Positions 1 to 5,819 of a stretch of 6,340 nt of DNA are shown here, piece by piece; positions within the stretch are counted from its first letter, which is position 1, and every line of letters begins with the position of its first letter. The notes under the pieces were generated by a model that ran no database searches, was not told the origin of the DNA, and saw only the letters and a list, made by a program, of their open reading frames with translations. Source of the stretch: an uncultured Eubacterium sp. (GTDB taxonomy: Bacteria > Bacillota > Clostridia > Peptostreptococcales > Anaerovoracaceae). The position numbers and the translations under genes were made by a program. The stretch lies in NCBI GenBank assembly GCA_905193765.1, contig CAJJPZ010000129.1, forward strand, positions 1-6,340, written 5' to 3'.

Positions 1-23
1 AAACAAAAAAATTAAAATATTTA

Positions 24-52
24 TTGACATCAAACAAAACGAGTGCTATTAT
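24..52 (+). promoter_or_regulatory. Sigma-A promoter of the asnB T-box leader
   Basis: A perfect -35 box TTGACA (24-29) and a -10 box TATTAT (47-52) are separated by 17 bases. A TGC just before the -10 (44-46) makes it an extended -10 promoter. The A/T-rich stretch at 1-23 could act as an UP-like element. Transcription would start near position 59, just upstream of T-box stem I, so the promoter fits the leader it drives. Confidence 0.85.
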
Positions 53-70
53 ACCAATAACTTAATAATA

Positions 71-338
71 AAGACGTTGATGAAGACAAGTAATTTGAGA
101 TATCGTCTAAAGTGAGTCGGAGATAGTGTGAACCCGATGTCAGAGCTCAGATGAATAACACTTCGGAGTTGTGAACTGAAATCACTTTTATGAGAGTAGG
201 GGATCCGGGATCAGCCCGTTAAAGCTGATACAGCTGTCAGGCTGGAAAAGGGGGACTCGGGTTGAGTTCAACATAGGTGGCACCGCGGATATGTGGCTAT
301 TCGTCCTATATTTTAAGGATGAACAGCCACTTTTTTTT
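71..338 (+). promoter_or_regulatory. T-box riboswitch, asparagine-specific (specifier AAC)
   Basis: This leader senses uncharged tRNA and controls asnB by transcription attenuation. The T-box core AGGTGGCACCGCGG lies at 275-288. Stem I can be drawn: GAAG (82-85) pairs with CTTC (161-164), and a 7-bp helix pairs 93-99 with 146-152. Between them the specifier loop carries AGTA (89-92) on the 5' side and GAAT-AAC-A (153-160) on the 3' side. This gives specifier AAC (157-159), an Asn codon, followed by the usual A. A stem-III-like hairpin pairs 253-258 with 264-269, and another stem pairs 210-215 with 224-229. The antiterminator pairs 273-277 with 305-309 and bulges TGGC (278-281), whose final C would pair with G73, the usual bacterial tRNA-Asn discriminator base. 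The competing terminator is listed separately. Specifier, discriminator pairing and downstream gene agree. Confidence 0.96.
293..338 (+). terminator. T-box intrinsic terminator upstream of asnB
   Basis: GTGGCT (293-298) pairs with AGCCAC (325-330). After an A/C mismatch the stem continues with 300-307 against 316-323, leaving an A/T loop, and eight T residues follow at 331-338. The 5' arm overlaps the antiterminator half at 300-309, so the two structures exclude each other, as expected for T-box control. Confidence 0.93.
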
Positions 339-372
339 CAGCATAGGAAAAAGAAATCAGGAGGTGTATACT

Positions 373-1959
373 ATGTGTTCAATAATGGGTTATACAGGAA
401 AAGATATTTCCAAAAAAGAGTTTCTTGAAGGATTTGAAAAAACAATAACAAGAGGACCTGATATGTCAAGAGTGATAGAAGCAGGATCCGGGATAATGGC
501 ATTTCACAGACTTGCCATTATGGACCTTGAGGAAACCGGGATGCAGCCATTTGAACGTGACGGAGATCATGCGATATGCAACGGAGAAATTTACGGTTTC
601 AGAGGACTGAAAAAGGATCTGGAAAGTAAAGGCTACAAATTTTCATCTGACAGTGACTGCGAGATCATACTTCCTCTTTACAGGGAGTATGGGGTCGAAA
701 TGTTCAGGATGCTGGATGCAGAGTTCGCGATGATAATACATGACGGCAGTACGGACAGCTATATCGCTGCAAGAGATCCCATTGGTATAAGACCTCTTTA
801 TTTCGGATATACGAAAACCAGAAAAATAATATTTGCAAGTGAAGCTAAAAACCTTACGGAACTTACTGAAAAAGTAATGCCCTTCCCTCCGGGGCATTAT
901 TATAAAGACGGTAGCTTCCACTGCTATATGGATCTGACAAAAGTGGATACAGTGTGTGATGATCCTGTAGATGTTATATGCAAGACTATAAAACAGAAGC
1001 TTATAAGCGGCATAGCAAAGCGTCTGGATTCGGATGCTCCGATGGGATTCCTGTTAAGCGGCGGTCTCGACAGTTCACTGGTCTGTGCAGTTGCACAGAA
1101 ACTGATGCCAGGAAAACCTATCAGAACTTTTGCCATAGGAATGAGCGAGGATGCTATAGATCTGAAATATGCGAAAGAGGTTGCTGAATATATAGGAAGC
1201 GAGCACCATGAGATCATCATAACAAAAGAAGATATCATTGGATCCCTTGAAGAAGTCATAAGTATACTGGGAACTTTCGATATAACGACTGTAAGAGCAA
1301 GTATGGGAATGTATCTGATATGCAAAGCGATACATGAAACCACCGACATAAAGGTACTGCTTACAGGGGAAATTTCAGATGAACTCTTTGGATACAAATA
1401 CACTGATTTTGCACCGGATGCTGAAAGTTTTCAGAGTGAATCCGCTAAGAGGGTCAAAGAACTCCATATGTATGATGTACTGAGGGCAGACAGGTGTATA
1501 AGTGCAAACTCAATGGAAGCACGTGTTCCTTTCGGAGATCTTGATTTTGTGAAGTATGTAATGTCTGTGGATCCTGAGAAGAAAATGAACACCTATGGCA
1601 AGGGAAAGTATCTACTCAGGAAAGCTTTCGAAGGAGATTATCTGCCGGATGATATCCTCTGGAGAGAAAAGGCTGCTTTCAGTGACGCGGTAGGACACTC
1701 CATGGTAGACTATCTTAAAGAGTACGCAGAGAGTATTTACACAGATGAGGACTTTGAAAAACTCAGGGTAAAATACGGATACCACTGCATGCCGTTTACA
1801 AAAGAATCACTGCTTTACAGAGAACTGTTCGAGAAATATTATTCCGGTCAGGCTGAGATGATAGCTGACTTCTGGATGCCTAACAAAGCATGGGAAGGCT
1901 GTGATGTGGATGATCCGAGTGCAAGAGTACTTTCAAACTATGGAGAAAGCGGGAAATAA
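373..1959 (+). CDS. asnB: Asparagine synthase (glutamine-hydrolysing), AsnB type
   Basis: A cytoplasmic enzyme that makes asparagine from aspartate, glutamine and ATP, releasing AMP and PPi. I start it at ATG 373, giving 528 residues, because this exposes the Cys2 nucleophile of class II glutamine amidotransferases (MCSIMGYTG) and sits 8 bases after AGGAGG (359-364). An in-frame upstream start at 277 lies inside the T-box and is rejected. The glutaminase domain (about 1-190) shows RGPD (28-31), the FHRLAIMD segment with R46, CNGEIYG (69-75) and SDCE (94-97). The synthetase domain has the PP-loop SGGLDSS (229-235), TTVRAS (305-310), GEISDELFG (332-340) and MEARVPF (381-387). It follows E. coli AsnB (554 aa) nearly throughout, without the longer insert after the PP-loop or the extra C-terminal tail. 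GEISDE replaces the usual GEGSDE. It appears monocistronic and under T-box control. Confidence 0.96.
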   Translation: MCSIMGYTGKDISKKEFLEGFEKTITRGPDMSRVIEAGSGIMAFHRLAIMDLEETGMQPFERDGDHAICNGEIYGFRGLKKDLESKGYKFSSDSDCEIILPLYREYGVEMFRMLDAEFAMIIHDGSTDSYIAARDPIGIRPLYFGYTKTRKIIFASEAKNLTELTEKVMPFPPGHYYKDGSFHCYMDLTKVDTVCDDPVDVICKTIKQKLISGIAKRLDSDAPMGFLLSGGLDSSLVCAVAQKLMPGKPIRTFAIGMSEDAIDLKYAKEVAEYIGSEHHEIIITKEDIIGSLEEVISILGTFDITTVRASMGMYLICKAIHETTDIKVLLTGEISDELFGYKYTDFAPDAESFQSESAKRVKELHMYDVLRADRCISANSMEARVPFGDLDFVKYVMSVDPEKKMNTYGKGKYLLRKAFEGDYLPDDILWREKAAFSDAVGHSMVDYLKEYAESIYTDEDFEKLRVKYGYHCMPFTKESLLYRELFEKYYSGQAEMIADFWMPNKAWEGCDVDDPSARVLSNYGESGK

Positions 1960-1974
1960 AATATACCATAAAAA

Positions 1975-2018
1975 ATGTGCAGGACAGAGATCGGTGGAAT
2001 GATCGATGTCCTGCACGT
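1975..2018. terminator. Shared hairpin terminator between convergent genes
   Basis: GTGCAGGACA (1977-1986) pairs perfectly with TGTCCTGCAC (2007-2016). Inside it a GA/GA internal mismatch (1987-1988 with 2005-2006) leads to a further 4-bp stem, GATC (1989-1992) with GATC (2001-2004). Read on the minus strand, the stem is followed by six T residues (complement of 1970-1975), so it is a strong terminator for the acyltransferase gene ending at 2024. On the plus strand the tail is GTTCTGCTTAAT, which is poorer in T, so asnB termination here may be less efficient. Confidence 0.85.
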
Positions 2019-2023
2019 TCTGC

Positions 2024-3088
2024 TTAATAGAGTAGCTTTTTCAGTACAGGTATTTTTTCAGTAACTGCTGTGAATAACAGTGAGACTGCAAGCGTTATCA
2101 GTGAAAACAATGGCAGTGTTACGACACTTTCCATGGAGCGTATATCAAGCAGTGTATATACGATGTTATAGAAGAGAACATGCGAAAGGTACACGCCGAA
2201 GGAAAGTTTACCTACAGTCGATAAAAATCTGCCAGGTTTTACTCTGAATTTCAGCAATGATATGAACAGACAGATCGACGGGAACATTATCATTATGTTG
2301 CTGTATCCGAAAAGCGCTTTCTCGGTATCTTCTGTAACTACAGACGTCAGACTTGTGACTGTAAAGCACAAAACAAGGACCGCAACTGAAATAATTATAT
2401 ATATGTATGGCTTCATGGAAAGAAGCTTTTCTGCAAGAGACGAACCGGCATCGGTCTTATCCCGCAGACGCTTGTAGATTATGTGACCACAGAGATAATA
2501 TCCCAGATAGTATGTGGACTGTATTATAGGGATGGAAAATTCAAGCCCGGTCTGTATACCTGCATAATCCAGCACGAAGTCCAGTGTCCTGACACCTCCG
2601 CATAGCAAGAGCCAGGTCACGATAAAGTAGTTCTCATAAGCAGGTTTCATGTTTTTAGCAAGTAATGAAATGAGTGGATTGGCAATGAGAAGCGCGATGT
2701 ATGCGTACATATACCACAGGTGATTCTTGACTGGAGTGAATATATATGAAATTATATTCGTTGTCATGCTGTGATCGAGGAAAAAATAGTCCCACAGCCA
2801 GTATATGACGTTCCATACGACCAGTACGATGATCATATGGATCATTTTCCGGTTATTTTTACCGAAGTCAAATTCCTTACGAAAAGCAAGCGCTCCGCTG
2901 ACCATAAAGAACAGCGGCACACTGACACGTGCAAATACATTATAGAACAGTGCAGCTGAATAGTTGACGTTGAACTCAGGTTCAGCCGTTTTGATATAAT
3001 AGTTGCAGAAGTGTATGAGCACGACGAGAAATATAGAAATCGTTCGTATAAGTTCAAGATTATAATCTTTTTTTATATCATGATTCAT
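2024..3088 (-). CDS. Membrane acyltransferase, acyltransferase-3 (OafA/WecH-like) family
   Basis: A 354-residue integral membrane protein with about ten hydrophobic segments, typical of acyltransferase family 3. These proteins transfer acetyl or other short acyl groups to sugars or other envelope molecules; the acceptor cannot be read from sequence. Visible family hallmarks are R15 and H26 in the first membrane segment, matching the R-X10-H motif, then SVPLFFMVSG (56-65), HLWYMY (123-128) and SFGVYLSH (296-303). There is no extra SGNH or other fused domain. The start ATG is at 3088-3086 with GGAG (complement of 3098-3101) nine bases upstream. It is transcribed convergently to asnB and divergently from the CarD-like gene, with no partner gene and no glycan cluster nearby. 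Its own promoter is unclear: the best -10 is TATTTT (complement of 3137-3142) preceded by TGC, with no good -35. The family call is firm and the substrate unknown. Confidence 0.9.
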   Translation of the reverse strand: MNHDIKKDYNLELIRTISIFLVVLIHFCNYYIKTAEPEFNVNYSAALFYNVFARVSVPLFFMVSGALAFRKEFDFGKNNRKMIHMIIVLVVWNVIYWLWDYFFLDHSMTTNIISYIFTPVKNHLWYMYAYIALLIANPLISLLAKNMKPAYENYFIVTWLLLCGGVRTLDFVLDYAGIQTGLEFSIPIIQSTYYLGYYLCGHIIYKRLRDKTDAGSSLAEKLLSMKPYIYIIISVAVLVLCFTVTSLTSVVTEDTEKALFGYSNIMIMFPSICLFISLLKFRVKPGRFLSTVGKLSFGVYLSHVLFYNIVYTLLDIRSMESVVTLPLFSLITLAVSLLFTAVTEKIPVLKKLLY

Positions 3089-3192
3089 TGAAATCTACTC
3101 CGTAATCTTATTTTTGTTCTGGATTTCACCTGTACCAAAATAGCATATTTTTATGGAAAAATGAAGAAGAAAATGTTGAATTTGTGTGATAT

Positions 3193-3212
3193 GGATGCAA
3201 AATATCGCATCC
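3193..3212. repeat. Short inverted repeat in the divergent intergenic region
   Basis: GGATGC (3193-3198) and GCATCC (3207-3212) form a perfect 6-bp dyad around AAAATATC. No T-run follows on either strand, so it is not an intrinsic terminator. It lies between the acyltransferase and carD-like genes, about 105 bp upstream of the former's start and 24 bp upstream of the latter's -35 box. It could be a protein-binding site; nothing further supports a function. Confidence 0.4.
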
Positions 3213-3228
3213 GGAAACAAGTAATTAT

Positions 3229-3251
3229 TTTACATTTGAAAATTATGTAAA
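3229..3251. promoter_or_regulatory. Candidate operator: 7-bp dyad over the carD-like promoter
   Basis: TTTACAT (3229-3235) and ATGTAAA (3245-3251) are exact reverse complements separated by nine bases. The spacer contains the -35 box TTGAAA, so a protein bound here would cover the -35 region of the promoter. The binding factor is unknown, and the A/T-rich setting makes chance symmetry possible. Confidence 0.4.
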
Positions 3252-3264
3252 CTTATGATATAAT
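3236..3264 (+). promoter_or_regulatory. Sigma-A promoter of the CarD-family gene
   Basis: The -35 box TTGAAA (3236-3241) and a perfect -10 box TATAAT (3259-3264) are separated by 17 bases, with TGA (3256-3258) just before the -10 as an extended element. The start of transcription would be near 3271, leaving a leader of about 65 bases. The -10 region continues as a TAATATAATATAT tract, so slightly shifted -10 choices exist. Confidence 0.8.
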
Positions 3265-3336
3265 ATAATATATAAAAACCTGATCACAGGGTCAGAGTAT
3301 GTGTTTTGTAAGATAAAAAGAAAGGTAGTGACATAG

Positions 3337-3870
3337 TTGGAGGAAAAAGATTTTCAGATCGGAAATCATGTAGCATATGGGACGAATGGAGTGTGTATCA
3401 TAGAGGATATAAAGCCGATGAAATTTGCATCGGGTATGAAGGAGAAGATGTATTTTATACTTGATCCTGAGGGGAACTCATCATCCAAGGTATTTGTTCC
3501 TGCCGATAATGAGAAGCTTGTATCCAGAATGCGTACTGTAATGACTAGAGAAGAAATCAATGATCTGCTTCTTGGCATGAAAGGCAAAGAGCTGGAATGG
3601 GAAAAGGACCGCAGGGTCAGAAGCGAGAGATTTCATGAGATATTGTCTCAGGGTGTTACACAGGACATGCTGCTTATGATACGTTGCATATATCTGAAAA
3701 AGCGCGAGTTGGCCGGAACGGGTAAAAACCTGCCGACAACGGACGGAAACACCCTCAAGACTGCGGAAAGGCTTGTGGAAGAGGAATTTGCATACACTCT
3801 TGGGATAAAAACTTCAGAAGTCGGCCCATATATAAGGAAGCTTCTTGGAATGGCAGATAACGAGTCCTGA
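3337..3870 (+). CDS. CarD/CdnL-family RNA polymerase-binding transcription regulator
   Basis: A 177-residue cytoplasmic protein that by family binds the RNA polymerase beta subunit and modulates open-complex stability at promoters. The N-terminal RNAP-interacting (TRCF-like Tudor) domain spans about residues 6-65 and includes IGNHVAYGTNGVCIIEDI and YFILDP, followed by VFVPADN. The helical C-terminal domain (about 68-172) contains W88, probably equivalent to the tryptophan of mycobacterial CarD that contacts promoter DNA, and ends with the characteristic AERLVEEEFAYTLGI and EVGPYIRKLL. The start is TTG 3337: a TAG in the same frame directly precedes it (3334-3336), the next in-frame Met is residue 28, inside the conserved domain, and AAAGGTAG (3321-3328) provides a Shine-Dalgarno site. 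It has its own strong promoter. No antibiotic or light-response genes lie nearby to suggest a specialised role. Confidence 0.92.
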   Translation: MEEKDFQIGNHVAYGTNGVCIIEDIKPMKFASGMKEKMYFILDPEGNSSSKVFVPADNEKLVSRMRTVMTREEINDLLLGMKGKELEWEKDRRVRSERFHEILSQGVTQDMLLMIRCIYLKKRELAGTGKNLPTTDGNTLKTAERLVEEEFAYTLGIKTSEVGPYIRKLLGMADNES

Positions 3871-3926
3871 TAGCATATCATGGCTGCATATGATGTTTTA
3901 TGCCGGATTTTGAAGAACGGTTATGA

Positions 3927-3955
3927 TTGTCGCGGGAATTTCTGTGTGATAGTAT
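3927..3955 (+). promoter_or_regulatory. Probable promoter of the secreted-protein gene
   Basis: TTGTCG (3927-3932) and TAGTAT (3950-3955) are 17 bases apart, with TGA (3947-3949) as an extended -10. Transcription would start near 3962, only about 24 bases before the ATG at 3986. The -35 is imperfect, but the spacing and TGn match the other promoters in the window. Read-through from the carD-like gene, 115 bp upstream with no clear terminator, is also possible. Confidence 0.5.
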
Positions 3956-3985
3956 TTTATCAGTAAGGATTGGAGATGAAGTGCT

Positions 3986-4501
3986 ATGGACAGAGTTTCG
4001 GCGATTTTGATTTTTTGTATCGCAGCGCTTATCGGCCTGAGCGGGTTTCTCGTGTACAATACACTTGATACCGGCAGGGACAGTATAAGCAGGATAGAAA
4101 GTGTATCAGAACCTGCAGGAGAGACGGAGGAACTTCAGTTTAACAGGGATACTTCGATAACCAACAATTCGGAGAGAGATCTGTGGATACGTGCAAAGAT
4201 CGTTTTCGATACCGGATGTGATGAAAGCGATTTCGTGATAACATCATCAGCGGTGGAAAACGGAATATGGGTGAAAAATGGCAGCTGGTATTACAGCAGC
4301 GCTCCGGTATATCCGCAGGAAACCACAGAACCGGTGATCGATGAACTCAGCCGTGCAGATGACAGTGGACAGAAAAGCGGCTTCAAACTGAAGGTAGAAG
4401 CGGTGGACGAGGCATGGCTGACAGTTAAGCCGGAAAGCGGCGTAGAAGCCTTTGATAATTTCCATAAGCTGATAACGGAGCAGGATGGTGTTCAGATATG
4501 A
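3986..4501 (+). CDS. Membrane-anchored extracytoplasmic protein, TasA/camelysin-like (tentative)
   Basis: A 171-residue protein with one hydrophobic segment at residues 5-24, preceded by a very short N-terminus (D2, R3), then an acidic linker (30-56) and a probable beta-rich domain. I cannot name it securely. The domain pattern resembles the TasA/CalY family exported by SipW-type peptidases: NNSERDLWIRAKIVF (60-74), a loop, IWVKNGSWYYS (94-104), a proline/glutamate turn ending in EPVIDEL (115-121), then FKLKVEAVDEAWL (133-145). No clear signal-peptidase site, sortase signal or C-terminal anchor is visible, so it may stay tethered as a signal anchor. The two cysteines are C11, within the membrane segment, and C78. 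GGAG (3972-3975) lies ten bases before ATG 3986. No SipW peptidase gene is in the window. It lies between the CarD-like gene and the fab operon, with no evident link to either. Confidence 0.7.
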   Translation: MDRVSAILIFCIAALIGLSGFLVYNTLDTGRDSISRIESVSEPAGETEELQFNRDTSITNNSERDLWIRAKIVFDTGCDESDFVITSSAVENGIWVKNGSWYYSSAPVYPQETTEPVIDELSRADDSGQKSGFKLKVEAVDEAWLTVKPESGVEAFDNFHKLITEQDGVQI

Positions 4502-4532
4502 GGGATTCAGTGCAGAATATGGCAAAAAAATA

Positions 4533-4561
4533 TTGACATGTAATATGAAAAATGATACTAT
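4533..4561 (+). promoter_or_regulatory. Sigma-A promoter of the acpP-fabK-fabD operon
   Basis: A perfect -35 box TTGACA (4533-4538) is followed after 17 bases by TACTAT (4556-4561), with TGA (4553-4555) as an extended -10. Transcription would begin near 4568, giving an untranslated leader of about 74 bases before acpP. The promoter starts 32 bases after the upstream stop codon, so the fab genes form an independent transcription unit. Confidence 0.82.
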
Positions 4562-4590
4562 CACTAATAGTTAGAAAAGCTAATAATTAG
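4557..4590. promoter_or_regulatory. Candidate operator: tandem palindromes at the fab operon start site
   Basis: Two 11-base elements, CTAATAGTTAG (4564-4574) and CTAATAATTAG (4580-4590), repeat with a 16-base period just downstream of the -10. The second is a perfect 5-1-5 palindrome and the first has one mismatched pair. Their facing halves form TTAG-N5-CTAA (4571-4583). A further dyad, ACTAT (4557-4561) with ATAGT (4567-4571), overlaps the -10. This placement suits a repressor site. It does not match the FapR or FabT operators as I know them, so any regulator is unidentified. Confidence 0.4.
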
Positions 4591-4641
4591 CAAATGAAAA
4601 TATTGATTGAAATTTGAATTCAGACATGGAGGTAAAGAAAT

Positions 4642-4866
4642 ATGTTATTAGAAAAAATCACAGCTATCGTTGCTGAACACCTGGATTGCGATCCTGCAGA
4701 CGTAAAGAGAGAATCGACTTTTGAGAGTCTTGGAATCGATTCACTGGATGCTGTAGAGCTCGTTATGAAACTGGAAGAGGAGCTGGACGTTCAGCTTGAT
4801 CTGGACAGAGATCTCGAAACGATAGATGAACTCGTTAAGTTTGTAGAAGAAAAGATTGAAGGTTAA
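4642..4866 (+). CDS. acpP: Acyl carrier protein
   Basis: A 74-residue acidic carrier protein that holds growing acyl chains on a 4'-phosphopantetheine arm during type II fatty acid synthesis in the cytoplasm. The attachment site is S34 in GIDSLDAVELVM (31-42), the canonical D-S-L motif. The four-helix pattern and the length, close to the usual 75-80 residues, identify a fatty-acid ACP. A polyketide or teichoic-acid carrier is less likely given the fabK and fabD neighbours. The ATG at 4642 lies eight bases after a full GGAGGT (4628-4633). It is the first gene of the operon, downstream of its own promoter, and fabK starts eight bases after its stop. Confidence 0.97.
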   Translation: MLLEKITAIVAEHLDCDPADVKRESTFESLGIDSLDAVELVMKLEEELDVQLDLDRDLETIDELVKFVEEKIEG

Positions 4867-4874
4867 TCGAACAT

Positions 4875-5819
4875 ATGAAAAAAGGAAATATAGCAGAGCT
4901 CCTGGGAATAGAATATCCGATATTCCAGGGAGGCATGGCGTGGATCGCCGATGGTAAATTAGCAGCTGCTGTATCGAATGCCGGCGGATTGGGTATTATA
5001 GCCGCAGGCAATGCAGATGGAGAATATGTGAGAACACAGATAAAAGCGGCCAAAGAGCTTACTGATAAGCCCTTTGGTCTTAATATTATGCTCTTAAGTC
5101 CATTTGCCGATGAAGTAGCAGCAATAGCCGCAGAAGAAAAAGTAAAAGTGATAACTACAGGTGCCGGAAATCCTGCAAAATACATGAAAATGTGGCTCGA
5201 AGCAGGAATAAAAGTCATACCTGTCGTACCTTCCGTGTCGTTTGCAAAACTGGCACAGAGAAACGGGGCTGCGGCAGTCATTGCAGAAGGTGGAGAAAGC
5301 GGCGGTCACATAGGTGAACTGGCAACTATAACACTCGTACCTCAGGTTTGTGATGCAGTGGATATCCCAGTCATAGCGGCAGGCGGTATCGCTGACGGAA
5401 GAGGAGTGGTAGCAGCACTGGCTCTGGGAGCAGAAGGAGTGCAGCTGGGTACAAGGTTCCTGACGGCAAAAGAGTGTAATATCCATGAGAACTATAAGAA
5501 AAAAGTCCTGAAGGCATCAGATACCTCTACTATAGTTACAGGAAGAAGACTGGGACATCCTGTAAGGAGCATCAAAAACCAGTTCGCAAGAGAATATTCC
5601 AAGATGGAATATACGGATATCTCCAATGAAGAACTGGAAAAAATGGGCGAAGGCAAGCTCAGGCTTGCTGTCATCGAAGGTGACGAAAAACAGGGATGTT
5701 TCCTGGCTGGGCAGATAGCAGCTATGGTTGATAAAGAGGAAACCTGTGAAGAAATAATAAAAAGTCTCGTAGAAGATACAGACAGAATTTTAAGGAGGCT
5801 CAGGGAATGGGAAAAATAG
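4875..5819 (+). CDS. fabK: Enoyl-ACP reductase II (FMN-dependent)
   Basis: A cytoplasmic flavoprotein that reduces trans-2-enoyl-ACP to acyl-ACP with NAD(P)H, the last step of each elongation cycle. At 314 residues it has the usual FabK length and a TIM-barrel pattern: IEYPIFQGGMAWIAD (12-26), SNAGGLGIIAAG (34-45), FGLNIML (67-73), GGESGGHIGE (139-148), VIAAGGIADGRG (166-177) and LGAEGVQLGTRFL (184-196). H145 in SGGH corresponds to the conserved catalytic-site histidine of FabK. The related 2-nitropropane dioxygenases share the fold, but the ESGGH segment and fab context favour FabK. The Shine-Dalgarno is weak, GAAGGT (4858-4863), inside the end of acpP and 11 bases from the ATG, so translation may be coupled to acpP. 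Its last 13 bases overlap fabD. FabK-type reductases are generally insensitive to triclosan. Confidence 0.95.
   Translation: MKKGNIAELLGIEYPIFQGGMAWIADGKLAAAVSNAGGLGIIAAGNADGEYVRTQIKAAKELTDKPFGLNIMLLSPFADEVAAIAAEEKVKVITTGAGNPAKYMKMWLEAGIKVIPVVPSVSFAKLAQRNGAAAVIAEGGESGGHIGELATITLVPQVCDAVDIPVIAAGGIADGRGVVAALALGAEGVQLGTRFLTAKECNIHENYKKKVLKASDTSTIVTGRRLGHPVRSIKNQFAREYSKMEYTDISNEELEKMGEGKLRLAVIEGDEKQGCFLAGQIAAMVDKEETCEEIIKSLVEDTDRILRRLREWEK

Noticed and set aside
277..372. Upstream in-frame extension of asnB (32 extra residues starting ATGG... at 277 as GTG)
   Set aside because: It overlaps the T-box core and terminator, and it would bury the catalytic Cys that must follow the initiator Met. The 373 start has a proper ribosome binding site.
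643..1403. Minus-strand and alternative-frame open frames across asnB
   Set aside because: They lie fully inside asnB, their translations show no recognisable domain, and the asnB frame is conserved along its whole length.
3137..3170. Minus-strand promoter for the acyltransferase gene
   Set aside because: A TGC-TATTTT extended -10 can be read, but no convincing -35 lies at the right distance, so it is mentioned only in the gene entry.
3881..3910. Possible terminator after the carD-like gene (GCATA 3886-3890 with TATGC 3899-3903)
   Set aside because: The stem is only 5 bp and is followed by GGATTTTG rather than a real T-run, so it is too weak to call.
4556..4574. FapR operator at the acpP promoter
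   Set aside because: Only a TGATACTA-like fragment is present. The opposing TTAGTACC-type half is missing, so the symmetric FapR site is not supported.
4615..4622. Palindrome TGAATTCA upstream of the acpP ribosome binding site as an operator
   Set aside because: At eight bases in A/T-rich DNA, with no flanking symmetry, it is easily a chance occurrence.
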